Shown: positions 7,584 through 15,987, counted from the first letter of the stretch. The stretch is 32,186 nt of DNA from Pseudomonadota bacterium (GCA_027623205.1 JAQBYC010000050.1:1-32186); one strand, 5' to 3'. Numbers and translations are program-made. The notes: generated from the letters alone by a model not told the origin.

Positions 7584-8273
7584 TTATGAAGCTTTATCCA
7601 ACTTGCGCGACGGCTTGCACCGCAACGGCGCGACAGCCTTTCCCTTGGGCACCGATACGCCTGCATTAAAGCAGGTCACGTTCCCGGGGCCGTTCAGCCA
7701 ATGCGGGCTGGGATCAACATGCTCCCGCTTGTTGTCCAAAACACGCAATTCGTAGTGGACATGCTCGATGGGGCCGCTGCATTTGTCCGCGGCCCAGGGT
7801 TGCACAAAACCGATATGATCCCCAGGCTGAATGGCGTCGCCAGCCTTGAGGCCATCTTTTATAGTGACGTGGACATACTTTGCATAGACAGGAATTCGCA
7901 TTTTAGACCGTGGCTCATAATATCCTACGATATCCGTCATCACCGTTAGCGTTCCACCGCCGCAGCCGTGCACCGCGAACCCGGTAATTTCTCCATGGGT
8001 CGCGGATATGATCGCGGTTCCCGACGGCGCCGAAAAATCGATCCCTGGATGTGAGGTCTGCCCGTCCGGCATCCGATAATTGTCTCCGGCACAGGAGAGG
8101 CGCGATCCGTAATCGCTGCAGACGTCCAACCCGGAACTCCGCGGCAAAGACGCGCTTGCAACCCCTTTCGTTGCGAACCCGGAACCCCAGGACGATGCCG
8201 CACTGGGGCCACCCGTCGTTTGGCAAGCGGCCAGCGGCATTGCAATCGAAACCAGAACCAAAAATCGTAGCAT
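7584..8273 (-). CDS. M23-family peptidoglycan endopeptidase, lipoprotein
   Basis: A 229-residue LytM-type zinc metallopeptidase. The N-terminus is a lipoprotein signal with lipobox LAAC (Cys17 lipidated), so the mature protein is membrane-anchored on the periplasmic side. The zinc ligands are visible: H75 and D79 in SHPGID, and H173 in EHVHYEL, with H171 as the partner histidine. The disordered segment at 20-45 looks like a linker. It would cut peptide cross-links in peptidoglycan or act as an activator of amidases. The start at 8273 is chosen because a GAGGAG lies upstream and the signal peptide begins there; an in-frame upstream start would bury the signal. Four extra Cys residues in the domain could form disulfides. 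Confidence 0.88.
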   Translation of the reverse strand: MLRFLVLVSIAMPLAACQTTGGPSAASSWGSGFATKGVASASLPRSSGLDVCSDYGSRLSCAGDNYRMPDGQTSHPGIDFSAPSGTAIISATHGEITGFAVHGCGGGTLTVMTDIVGYYEPRSKMRIPVYAKYVHVTIKDGLKAGDAIQPGDHIGFVQPWAADKCSGPIEHVHYELRVLDNKREHVDPSPHWLNGPGNVTCFNAGVSVPKGKAVAPLRCKPSRKLDKAS

Positions 8274-8409
8274 AACCCGCAATCTCCTCGGCACCGTGTT
8301 AAGGCAAAAAGCGGCCTTTAGCGCCAATGAAGTAGAAGCTGCATTGCTTAAATCCTAATGAAGATTTTTTTCCTTTGGAAAGCGTGCCGTCGCAATGAAG
8401 CGGACGGCG

Positions 8410-9027
8410 TTAGCCCGGCTTGAAGACCGTATCGGCAAAGGCGGGCAGGGCGCCACAGCGCCGGGACAGGGCGGCCAGGGCAGGGTAGGGGTTGTCCTTC
8501 ACCAGGTACGGCGCGGAGATGGCGGTGAAGTCATGCGCCACCACGGCATTGACATCCGCCAGGGTCAGGTGATCGCCGTACAGCCAATCGCCGGCCGCCG
8601 CTGCGTCGTTCAGGGCGACGAGGCCGCCGGTAACCTGGCTGTCCACCTGGTTGACCCAGCCGTCGAATATCTTTTCCTTGGGGCGGCGGTTGCGCTCATA
8701 GGATGAGGCAACCGATTTTTCCATCACACCGTGGCCAATGGCGGCGAAGCGCAGAACCGCGCGCCGCGCCGCGCCGCTGGCCGGCAACAGCGCATGGCCG
8801 GGATCACCCATTTCCAACAGATGGTCAATGATGGCATTGCTGTCGACCAGGATTTCGCCGCCATCCAAAATCAGGGACGGAACCCGCACCACCGGGTTGA
8901 TCTTGGCGATTTCTGCTGTGTCATCGGCCGTGGAAAGGCCCACCTGTTCATAGGGCAGTTCCAGCAGCTTCAGAACAATGGCGGTGCGCCGGACGAAAGG
9001 TGAAAGGTTGCGGCCAATCAATTGCAT
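8410..9027 (-). CDS. Glutathione S-transferase family protein
   Basis: A 205-residue GST with an N-terminal thioredoxin fold ('MQLIGRNLSPFVRR'; 'NPVVRVPSLILDGGEILVDS' contains the cis-Pro glutathione-binding loop) and an all-helical C-terminal domain ('YGDHLTLADVNAVVAHDF' is the usual N-capping/hydrophobic staple region). It would conjugate glutathione or catalyse glutathione-dependent isomerisation or reduction. The start ATG overlaps the TAA of the racemase gene by one base (TAATG), so the two are translationally coupled. It is the last gene of the D-carbamoylase operon, which suggests it handles a metabolite of the same pathway. Its substrate is unknown. Confidence 0.87.
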   Translation of the reverse strand: MQLIGRNLSPFVRRTAIVLKLLELPYEQVGLSTADDTAEIAKINPVVRVPSLILDGGEILVDSNAIIDHLLEMGDPGHALLPASGAARRAVLRFAAIGHGVMEKSVASSYERNRRPKEKIFDGWVNQVDSQVTGGLVALNDAAAAGDWLYGDHLTLADVNAVVAHDFTAISAPYLVKDNPYPALAALSRRCGALPAFADTVFKPG

Positions 9028-9761
9028 TATGCTTGCTCCACGTTGAGGTTGGTTTTGTTGTTGCGATAGCCCAGGCGCACGGCGGCGATGGCCTGGGCCA
9101 CCGCCGCCTGGCTGGGATCGATTACGGGTACGCCCAGGGTGTGTTCCAGGCGTTGGCGATAGCGGGCCATGCCGGCGCAGCCCATGATCAGCACATCGGC
9201 GCCGTCGTCCTGGATTAATTGCCGGCCCACGGCGGTCATGCGCCCCTCCACCGCGTCCTCGGCGCCGCTCGCGTTCAGGCCCGCGACCCCAACACCGATC
9301 GGCCGGTCGCCGGCCAGGCGCCCTTCCAGGCCCATTTGCCGGATATAGCGGCGGTGGCGGGCAACGCCGGCGGGCAGAATGGCGATGATGCCGAAGCGTT
9401 CGCCAAGGGTCAGGGCGGTGGTGATGGCGCTCTCCGAGATCCCCATGACCGGCTGCGGTGTGGCCTCCCGCGCCGAATGCAAACCAGGGTCCGAGAAACA
9501 GGCGATAACAAAAGCGTCGGCGCTGTTGCCCTCCCGTTCGATCAGGGCGCAGAGCGGTCCCACCACGCCATCCACATGGCGCTGGGTCTCGATGCCCGGC
9601 GGCCCCTCGGCAAGGGTCAGACAATCGATACGGGGCCCGTCGGCGAAACGCAGGGGCGCCATGGCCGCGTCGATCCCTTCGGTGACATCGACCGAAGAAT
9701 TGGGATTGATGACGACAATCCGTCCAGATTGTGGGCGTTCAGACCCGGCGCGTTCGGACAT
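9027..9761 (-). CDS. Asp/Glu/hydantoin racemase family protein
   Basis: A 244-residue member of the aspartate/glutamate/hydantoin racemase family. It starts with the family strand 'IVVINPNSSVDVTEGI' and has two symmetric catalytic cysteines, one in 'VIACFSDPG' and one in 'IMGCAGMA'. These act as acid and base in proton abstraction at C-alpha. Next to a D-carbamoylase the most natural role is racemisation of 5-substituted hydantoins or a related ureido compound, feeding the D-specific hydrolase. Other members of this fold are maleate isomerases or decarboxylases, so the substrate is inferred from context only. It lies 34 bp downstream of the D-carbamoylase gene and overlaps the GST gene. Confidence 0.85.
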   Translation of the reverse strand: MSERAGSERPQSGRIVVINPNSSVDVTEGIDAAMAPLRFADGPRIDCLTLAEGPPGIETQRHVDGVVGPLCALIEREGNSADAFVIACFSDPGLHSAREATPQPVMGISESAITTALTLGERFGIIAILPAGVARHRRYIRQMGLEGRLAGDRPIGVGVAGLNASGAEDAVEGRMTAVGRQLIQDDGADVLIMGCAGMARYRQRLEHTLGVPVIDPSQAAVAQAIAAVRLGYRNNKTNLNVEQA

Positions 9762-9795
9762 GATGATTTCCCTGTCTTTTTGGCTTTACGGCCCG

Positions 9796-10737
9796 TTATT
9801 CCGGCGGCGGCACCGCTTCCGTCCGCTCGGTGATCAGGCCATAATTTTCGATCCGCCGATGCTGGGCGAAATTGAACACGGTCTCGCGGATATACTTGCC
9901 CCGGTCCAGATCCGCTTCCGCGACGATCACCTCGTCCCCGGCCGTGGTGGCCAGGGCCACGATTTCCCCCGTGGGCGCAATGATGCACGACCCCGCCATC
10001 ATGTCCACGCCGCCCTCCATCCCCGCCTTGGCGGTGCCGACGGCCCAGGCGCCATTCTGATAGGCGCCGGCCTGCATGGAGATATGATTGTGAAACATCC
10101 GCAAATGCGGCCCTTCCGCCGCGACCGAATTATAGACCGGCGTGTTGTAGCCCAGCATCACCAGATCGACCCCCTGCATGCCCATTACCCGCCAGGTTTC
10201 CGGCCAGCGGCGGTCGTTGCACAGGCACATGCCCATGACGCCGCCCATGGTGCGGAAGACGGGAAAGCCCAGGTTGCCGACCTCGAAATAGCCTTTTTCC
10301 AGATGTTGCCAGGGCCGTTCCGGTTCATAGGTCGCATGCCCGGGAAGATGCACCTTGCGGTACTTGCCGACGATTTCCGCCTGCTGATCGACCAGGATCG
10401 CGGTATTGAAACGGCGTTTCCGGCCGCTTTCGTCAACGAACAATTCGGCGTAGCCCAGGTAGAAGCCAACGCCCAGTTCCCTGGCCAGATCGAACAGGGG
10501 CTGGGTCTCGTTCGAGGGCATGGAGGTTTCATAGAAACTGTCCAACTCTGCCTCGTCCTCGATGTGCCAGCGCGGGAAGAACGTTGTCAGGGCCATTTCC
10601 GGATAGACCACCAGACGGGCGCCGCGGCCGTGGGCGTGGCGCATCATCTCCCGCATGCGCCCAATGACGCTGGTCTTGCTCTCCTCCCGTTCGATGGGGC
10701 CAAGCTGTGCGGCGGCGACGGTGATCAAGCGTGACAT
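9796..10737 (-). CDS. N-carbamoyl-D-amino acid amidohydrolase (D-carbamoylase)
   Basis: A 313-residue nitrilase-superfamily amidohydrolase. It closely follows the known Agrobacterium D-carbamoylase: 'PEMALTTFFPRWH', 'DEAELDSFYET', 'RRFNTAILVD', 'GKYRKVHLPGH', 'CNDRRWPETWRVMG' and 'SMQAGAYQNGAW' all have direct counterparts. The catalytic triad is Glu47, Lys128 and Cys173. It hydrolyses N-carbamoyl-D-amino acids to the D-amino acid, CO2 and ammonia in the cytoplasm. The ribosome-binding site AAGGAG lies eight bases before the ATG. It is the first gene of a three-gene operon (then racemase and GST). No hydantoinase (dihydropyrimidinase) gene is in the window, so the N-carbamoyl substrate must come from elsewhere. 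Confidence 0.93.
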   Translation of the reverse strand: MSRLITVAAAQLGPIEREESKTSVIGRMREMMRHAHGRGARLVVYPEMALTTFFPRWHIEDEAELDSFYETSMPSNETQPLFDLARELGVGFYLGYAELFVDESGRKRRFNTAILVDQQAEIVGKYRKVHLPGHATYEPERPWQHLEKGYFEVGNLGFPVFRTMGGVMGMCLCNDRRWPETWRVMGMQGVDLVMLGYNTPVYNSVAAEGPHLRMFHNHISMQAGAYQNGAWAVGTAKAGMEGGVDMMAGSCIIAPTGEIVALATTAGDEVIVAEADLDRGKYIRETVFNFAQHRRIENYGLITERTEAVPPPE

Positions 10738-10828
10738 GGTGGCTCCTTGGATCTCTTGACGGACTAACTGGCGGGTGGTTCAGTGAACCTGAAAAATGCT
10801 CTAACATTATAGGGCAAGATGCAATGAG

Positions 10829-11031
10829 GGATAATACCAATGGTCCTTGCCATTGAGCTGTTTCACCGAGAACCATCCGGCCGAAGCTGGGCCGGTCCGG
10901 CCCGCGGACGGCGTTGCGGCACTTGCCCCCGGATTGGCGGAATGCACCACATCGCGCGGCGTGCCGCGCCTGGCCCGCGAACCGGACCGAGCCATGAAGC
11001 AGCTCAATATCAAGGACCCTTGGTATAGTCC
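10829..11031. repeat. Inverted-repeat-bounded intergenic element (about 203 bp)
   Basis: A 32-bp arm at 10829-10860 matches the reverse complement of 11000-11031 at 27 of 32 positions (shared core ATACCAA-GGTCCTTG and ATTGAGCTG). The arms enclose about 139 bp of very GC-rich sequence with many GGCC/CCGG runs and no convincing gene. The right arm ends exactly at the base before the TTG start of the GhrA-like gene. This size and shape fit a MITE-like element or a large intergenic hairpin between two divergent genes. The inverted match is seen directly; mobility is inferred. Confidence 0.55.
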
Positions 11032-11961
11032 TTGGCCATTCTTTTTCATAGCCCCTGGGACAATGCGGACCAATGGTTGGCCGCGTTGCGCATGGCGCTA
11101 CCCGATGACGAGATCAGGGTTTGGCCGGCTGTGGGCGCGCCGGAGGAAATCGATTTTGCCATGGTCTGGCAAATTCCCCATGGTGTGCTGGCGGGCTTCC
11201 CCAACCTGTTGGCGATCGCGTCCCTGGGCGCCGGGGTCGATGCCCTGGTGGCGGATCCTGATCTGCCGCGCCATGTTCCCATCACCCGCCTGCTCGACCC
11301 GCTCATGGCCGACCGCATGGCGGAATATGTCTGTGCTGCGGTATTGCATCATCATCTGGGCCTTGATGTTTACGCGGAACAGCAAGGCCGGGAACAGTGG
11401 CGGCGCCAACCGGCCAGGGACGCCAGGGACCGCAGCGTGGCTCTGCTGGGCCTGGGACAGATGGGGCAACGCTGCGCCCACCGCCTGGGCGGCCTGGGCT
11501 TCAATCTGCTGGGGTGGAGCCGGCGTGCGAGAAAAATCGATGGCGTGCGCTGCAGCCACGGCCCCGACCGCCTGCATCGGCTGTTGGCAATGGCGGATAT
11601 CGCGGTGGTATTGCTGCCCTTAACGGCGCAAACCACGAACTTGATGGACCAGGCGGCCTTTGACCTCATGCGGCGGGGCAGCTATCTGATCAACTGTTCC
11701 CGCGGTGAAATCGTGGTGGAGGATGAATTGATCGCGGCCCTGGACGATGGCCGTCTGGCCGGCGCAACCCTGGATGCCTTCCGCGTGGAACCCTTGGCCG
11801 CCGGCCATCCCCTCTGGCGGCATGCCAGGGTGCGGGTCACACCCCATATCGCCAGCCTGTCCGCCCCCGCCACCGCCGCCTTGATCCTGGCCGATCAGGT
11901 GCGCCGGGCCCGCACTGGCCAGCCGCAGCAGGATCTGGTCGATGTCAGGCACGGCTATTAG
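11032..11961 (+). CDS. D-2-hydroxyacid dehydrogenase, GhrA-like
   Basis: A 309-residue NAD(P)-dependent D-2-hydroxyacid dehydrogenase of the glyoxylate/hydroxypyruvate reductase A type. Visible features: the family's N-terminal strand 'MAILFHS', a dinucleotide-binding GLGQMG (140-145), the substrate-binding and catalytic Arg224 in 'NCSRGE', Glu253 in 'FRVEPL' and catalytic His272 in 'PHIAS'. It would reduce glyoxylate or hydroxypyruvate (or related 2-oxoacids). The start is TTG at 11032, because it gives the normal GhrA N-terminus; no good ribosome-binding site precedes it, and the upstream bases belong to an inverted-repeat arm. It is divergent from the D-carbamoylase operon and convergent with a GST gene. 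Confidence 0.87.
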   Translation: MAILFHSPWDNADQWLAALRMALPDDEIRVWPAVGAPEEIDFAMVWQIPHGVLAGFPNLLAIASLGAGVDALVADPDLPRHVPITRLLDPLMADRMAEYVCAAVLHHHLGLDVYAEQQGREQWRRQPARDARDRSVALLGLGQMGQRCAHRLGGLGFNLLGWSRRARKIDGVRCSHGPDRLHRLLAMADIAVVLLPLTAQTTNLMDQAAFDLMRRGSYLINCSRGEIVVEDELIAALDDGRLAGATLDAFRVEPLAAGHPLWRHARVRVTPHIASLSAPATAALILADQVRRARTGQPQQDLVDVRHGY

Positions 11962-12008
11962 GCCGTATTTAAAGCTTGCCCAGCCGTCCGCGTTAATCTT
12001 GATATTGT

Positions 12009-12638
12009 CTATAGCTTGGCGCTGGGCCGCGCGGATACCGCGTCGTACCAGCGCTGGGCATTCCCGGCCCCTTCGGGCAGGCTCAATTTCAGCCAGCCGG
12101 CAAAATCGATCAGGATCAGCAAATCGATGTCGGCGATGGAGTAATGCTCGCCCGCCACGAACGGTTTGTCGCCGATCATGTTGTCCACATTGTCCAAAAA
12201 ATGCCGCACCCGCAGTTTGCCCCGTTCGGCCAGTTCGGGGATTTGTTCGTAGTTGACCGGCCCCGGCAAGGCGCGGCCCTTCATGCCCGGCACCGAATTG
12301 CGCAACGCTTCGGCCACACCCATGAAGCCATTGAATTCAATTTGCCATTGCGTATCCGCGATCACGCCCTTTTCCATCGCCGTGGCGCCCATCAAGGGCG
12401 GCTCGGGATGCAGGTCCTCAAGGTAATTGCGGATCCCGGCGGTGCTCAGCAGCCTGCTGCCATCATCAAGTTCCAACACCGGCACCGTGCAATTGGGATT
12501 GATGGCCCGGAACTCGGGGCTCAGTTGTTCGCCCTTGCGCATATCGATCTCGACCGTTTCGATTTCAAGGCCTTTTTCTGCGATGAAAATACGCACCCGC
12601 CGGGGCGACGGGGCGGTGTGGCAATCATAAAACTTCAT
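12009..12638 (-). CDS. Glutathione S-transferase family protein
   Basis: A second GST (209 residues), clearly different from the one at 8410-9027. The N-terminal thioredoxin fold has 'CHTAPSPRRVRIFIAEKGLE' and the glutathione-binding loop 'NPNCTVPVLELDDGSRL', and the C-terminal helical domain contains 'FVAGEHYSIADIDLLILIDF'. Cytoplasmic. A GGGAG ribosome-binding site lies about eight bases before the ATG. The gene lies 108 bp downstream of the YdjM-like membrane protein on the same strand, so cotranscription is possible but not required. Its substrate is unknown. Confidence 0.87.
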   Translation of the reverse strand: MKFYDCHTAPSPRRVRIFIAEKGLEIETVEIDMRKGEQLSPEFRAINPNCTVPVLELDDGSRLLSTAGIRNYLEDLHPEPPLMGATAMEKGVIADTQWQIEFNGFMGVAEALRNSVPGMKGRALPGPVNYEQIPELAERGKLRVRHFLDNVDNMIGDKPFVAGEHYSIADIDLLILIDFAGWLKLSLPEGAGNAQRWYDAVSARPSAKL

Positions 12639-12746
12639 TAAGGTACTCCCGCGCTGTTTTTTGGGCCGGGCTCAAGGGGCCGGCGCCAAAAGATCCAGAT
12701 TATAGTCTAAAGGATCCACCGCGGCTGACCAAGTGGCTGTCGGTCT

Positions 12747-13904
12747 CTATCCTAGGGTGGTGGCCAACGGTGGGATTGGTGTTCCGCAACCCATTGACAG
12801 CATTTTGATAGCCGCTGTTTTGACGGCCGCCAACTTTTTTGCACCGGGCGGCGGGACCAAGGCGGCAATATCGATCCGGGTAGCGCCCTCCGCCGGCCGT
12901 ATCGCCGGATCATGTAACAGATTGGCCAGCAGCCAGTCGATATCGGCCTGACCGCCCCGCGACCCGCCAAGGCGGCGCGGCGGGATGGGCGCTGTGCTGT
13001 CGCCTTGTTGCGCGGCGATGGCGTACCGGAAAACATAACTTGGCGTCAGGCCCATGCGCAGATCGGAAAAGACAATTTCGTTTTGCCTTAGATCGAGGCG
13101 GTAATAGCCGCGGCTAAACCGGGCCAGCTTGCCAAAGGCGCTGTTTTCACCGAGGCAGCCGGCCATGGACATGCCCCGTGGATGAACATAACTGGTGGCC
13201 TGTTCAGCGCCGCCAAAGACCGGCAGATAGAGGTTCAGATATCGATCATCCTGTAACGCCAGCGCGCGCCAGAGATAGCTGTTGAACGGTGTTGGGACGA
13301 CCAGCATTTGCCGCGGCGTGACGCCTGCCTGGTCCAGCATCGCCCGCGCCCGCCCGGTTGCGATTTGCTGGGCCGTGATACACCACCCCTGATAGGCGGT
13401 CGACAATGCCAGACCCACGGTGACAACAGTGCGGATCCGGCGTGTCCAATGGCCGAGGCACAGGGCCCAGACGGTCGCCACCAGCAACGGCAGGGTATAA
13501 AGCGGATCGATGATGAAGACTGAACTTACGGCGAATGGCTCCGGCCACAGGGGCCACAGAAGCCTGGTGCCATAGACCGTCAGGGCATCCAGCAGGGCAT
13601 GGGTGGCGAGGCACAGATAGACCGCCAGATAGGTCGCCGGACGCTGCTGCCGCAGCGTGGTGATGAAACGCACCATGGCTTCGCCGAACAGCGGCGTCAG
13701 AACCGCCTGCACCACCAGGGAATGGCTCCAGCCACGGTGCAGCAGGAAGTTGTCCACTGGGTCGTCGTAGCGTATCAGGATATCCAGATCCGGCAGGGTG
13801 CCCAGAATGCCGCCCGCGATAGCTGCCCGCCGTGGGCCCAGGCGCCGGCCCAGCACGGCAACCCCGACACTGGCGCCAAGGACAATCTGGGTCAGGCTAT
13901 CCAT
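12747..13904 (-). CDS. Metal-dependent membrane hydrolase (YdjM/DUF457-like)
   Basis: A 385-residue inner-membrane protein of the YdjM-type metal-dependent hydrolase family. The N-terminus 'MDSLTQIVLGASVGVAVLG' and the pattern 'GTLPDLDIL' / 'LLHRGWSHSLVV' / 'LATHALLDALT' supply the conserved Asp and His residues thought to bind metal, set among about four membrane helices (to roughly residue 180). The remaining C-terminal 200 residues are soluble and lack any other motif I know. The true substrate is not established for this family. Neighbours: GST downstream, PLP aminotransferase 56 bp upstream on the same strand. The ribosome-binding site is weak. Confidence 0.8.
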   Translation of the reverse strand: MDSLTQIVLGASVGVAVLGRRLGPRRAAIAGGILGTLPDLDILIRYDDPVDNFLLHRGWSHSLVVQAVLTPLFGEAMVRFITTLRQQRPATYLAVYLCLATHALLDALTVYGTRLLWPLWPEPFAVSSVFIIDPLYTLPLLVATVWALCLGHWTRRIRTVVTVGLALSTAYQGWCITAQQIATGRARAMLDQAGVTPRQMLVVPTPFNSYLWRALALQDDRYLNLYLPVFGGAEQATSYVHPRGMSMAGCLGENSAFGKLARFSRGYYRLDLRQNEIVFSDLRMGLTPSYVFRYAIAAQQGDSTAPIPPRRLGGSRGGQADIDWLLANLLHDPAIRPAEGATRIDIAALVPPPGAKKLAAVKTAAIKMLSMGCGTPIPPLATTLG

Positions 13905-13960
13905 GCGGCCGGTCTAGTCGTGATGGCTAGCGGACCGGGCCACAGTTTGCCAAAAATGCG

Positions 13961-15181
13961 CTACCGTTCCACATTGGCGCCGCGCACCGGCACGCCGAAT
14001 TCAGCGTGGCAGATTTCCGCCAGGCGGGCAACGCCGCCACGGATGGTTTCGTGGCTGGGATGGCCGAAACAAAGGCGCAGGCGGCGGCGGCCGCTGTCCG
14101 CATCCGCGGACCATTCGGAACCTGGGTTGATCAGCACGCCCTGGGCCGCGGCGGCCTTTGCCAGTTGGTCCGTATCGACAGTTTCGGGCAGGGTGACCCA
14201 GATGAATATGCCCCCTTTGGGCGCGCTGAATTCCGCGGCCGCACCGAATTGTTCTTCCAAGGCGTTGACCATCACCGTGCACTTCCCGCGCAGGAGAGTC
14301 TGCAATTCATCCACGTGGCCATCGAATTGGGACGGACAATATTCAGCCAGCGCCATTTGCTCCAACGCACCACAACCGCCATCGGACTTCAGGGGTATGA
14401 TCCGGCTCAGTACGGGCCAATCGGCCACCACATAGCCGATGCGCAGGGCCGGTGCGATGGATTTCGAGAAACTGCCGCAGTAGATCACCTGTCCGGTTTG
14501 GTCCATGGACCGTATGGTGGCCGGACGCTCGCCGTCCCACAGCAGGTCGGCATAGCAATCGTCCTCGAATATGGGCACGCCATATTCCACCGCCAGGTCC
14601 AGCAAGTCCCGCCGCCGTTGTACGGTCAGCACGGTACCAGACGGGTTTTGCACCGTGGGTATGGTATAGATGTACTTGGGCCGCACGCCATTCTGCTTTT
14701 GCGCCGCCAGCACTTCGGCCAGATGATCCATGCGCATGCCGTCCTCATCAACTGTGATGCCCACATAGTCCACGCCAAGGCCGCGCATGCGGCTCAACGC
14801 ACCGCCGTAGCTGACATCTTCGACGATGACTGTGTCGCCGGGGGCCAGCAAGGCCCCGTTGACCAGATCCAGGCCCTGAAGTGAGCCTGTGGTGATCAGG
14901 ATATTGTCCGGATCGGTGGCCATTCCGGCGCGGGCCTCAAGCATCGCCGCGATGCTGTCCCGCAACGGGCCATAGCCCAGTGCGCCATAGCCCATGCCAT
15001 AGGTCGCCAACCGCTTGCCGTCGCGCTGCATGACATTGGTCAGGGCAGTGGCCAGGGCCTCGACAGGGACGCCATCCGCATCGTTGTGGCCCCCGACGAA
15101 GTTGTATTCCGGAAAGCCGCTCCAACGAACAGCGGCGGGGGGCAGGTCGGCACGGAAAAACGGGGCGTAATCAAAACTCAT
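13961..15181 (-). CDS. PLP-dependent aminotransferase, class I/II (2-aminoadipate type)
   Basis: A 406-residue fold-type I aminotransferase like the C-terminal half of MocR regulators and the LysN/2-aminoadipate transaminase group, with no DNA-binding domain. Key features: 'YGMGYGALGYGPLRDSIAAM' near residue 60-80 (typical of this group), 'ITTGSLQGLDLV', Asn179-Pro180 in 'PTVQNPSG', Asp208 region 'FEDDCYADL', PLP-binding Lys240 in 'GSFSKSIAPALRIGY', and a C-terminal 'RLRLCFG' Arg for the substrate carboxylate. It would transfer amino groups between an amino acid and a 2-oxoacid. The donor is unknown. Transcribed away from the PuuD-like gene, with a 100-bp divergent gap. Confidence 0.88.
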   Translation of the reverse strand: MSFDYAPFFRADLPPAAVRWSGFPEYNFVGGHNDADGVPVEALATALTNVMQRDGKRLATYGMGYGALGYGPLRDSIAAMLEARAGMATDPDNILITTGSLQGLDLVNGALLAPGDTVIVEDVSYGGALSRMRGLGVDYVGITVDEDGMRMDHLAEVLAAQKQNGVRPKYIYTIPTVQNPSGTVLTVQRRRDLLDLAVEYGVPIFEDDCYADLLWDGERPATIRSMDQTGQVIYCGSFSKSIAPALRIGYVVADWPVLSRIIPLKSDGGCGALEQMALAEYCPSQFDGHVDELQTLLRGKCTVMVNALEEQFGAAAEFSAPKGGIFIWVTLPETVDTDQLAKAAAAQGVLINPGSEWSADADSGRRRLRLCFGHPSHETIRGGVARLAEICHAEFGVPVRGANVER

Positions 15182-15281
15182 CTTGCATGGTCTTTCTTGT
15201 TCTGGCGGGAATTCTTGATTTAAGCAGTTTTAATGATACTCTGACCAACGGGAATCATCAAATTGGGTTAGGGGCAGGAAA

Positions 15282-15887
15282 GTGGCAGCAATACTTACAT
15301 CATTACGCAACACGGTGATCGCGGGGCTCGTGCTGGCGGTTATCATGGTCGTCGCTCTCATGTTCTGGCATGCGGGCAGCATCGCTTTCGATATGGCATG
15401 GGCCACTTTCGTGGTCCGCTGGCTGCATGTGCTGAGTGGTGTCATGTGGATCGGCATCCTGTGGTATTTCAACTTTGTGCAGATCCCGACCATGCCGGCC
15501 ATTCCGGACGATCAGAAACCGGCGATCGGCAAGCATATCGCGCCGGCGGCGCTCTACTGGTTCCGCCATGGCGCCATGGCCACCATCGTCACCGGCCTGC
15601 TGCTGGCCTGGATGAGTGGATATGTCGTCGACGCCATTGCGCTGGGTCTGACGGACGGCGTGGCAAAGCACACCGCCATCGGCATCGGCATGTGGCTGGG
15701 CGCCATCATGTGGTTCAACGTCTGGTTCATTATCTGGCCGAACCAGCAACGGGCCCTGGGGCTTGTCGAGGCGGATGCGGCCAGCAAGGCGGCGTCGGCC
15801 CGTACGGCGATGTTGTTCAGCCGCACCAACACGATGCTGTCGTTCCCCATGCTCTATGCCATGGTGTCGGCGCAGAATATCTATTAG
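15282..15887 (+). CDS. PuuD-like urate hydroxylase membrane domain (short form)
   Basis: A 201-residue integral membrane protein matching the N-terminal membrane domain of urate hydroxylase PuuD: 'RWLHVLSGVMWIGILWYFNFVQ', 'ALYWFRHGAMATIVTGLLL' and 'MWFNVWFIIWPNQQ', with about five to six membrane helices and several His residues that could be heme ligands. Full-length PuuD also has a C-terminal cytochrome c domain; this protein stops without it. The start is GTG at 15282 with GCAGGAA upstream. Its stop TAG overlaps the first two bases of repeat copy 2, so the natural end may have been changed by repeat insertion. Whether it oxidises urate cannot be said; no other purine genes are adjacent. 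Confidence 0.75.
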   Translation: MAAILTSLRNTVIAGLVLAVIMVVALMFWHAGSIAFDMAWATFVVRWLHVLSGVMWIGILWYFNFVQIPTMPAIPDDQKPAIGKHIAPAALYWFRHGAMATIVTGLLLAWMSGYVVDAIALGLTDGVAKHTAIGIGMWLGAIMWFNVWFIIWPNQQRALGLVEADAASKAASARTAMLFSRTNTMLSFPMLYAMVSAQNIY

Positions 15888-15987
15888 AGCAGTTTTCAAT
15901 TAATTGAAGTCGCTCTCGCGACTTAAGTAATTGGTTCAATTGCTCTATTCTTAAAGAGTCCGGGCATGTTTTAAGGAAACATGCTCT
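15886..15987 (+). repeat. 102-bp palindromic repeat, copy 2
   Basis: Same family and orientation as copy 1 (826-926), one base longer. It keeps the double-hairpin layout: AGAGCA...TGCTCT outer ends, a central TCGC-TCTC-GCGA turn in the first hairpin, and GCATGTTTTAAGGAAACATGC in shortened form in the second. It is the most diverged copy, but many changes are compensatory (both sides of the first stem differ together from copy 1), which suggests selection or recent common folding. Its first two bases are the last two of the preceding gene's TAG stop. Confidence 0.85.

Noticed and set aside
8350-8400. TTTCC-TTT-GGAAA hairpin beside a T-run as terminator of the carbamoylase operon
   Set aside because: The T-run lies on the wrong side of the stem for either strand, and the stem is only five base pairs.
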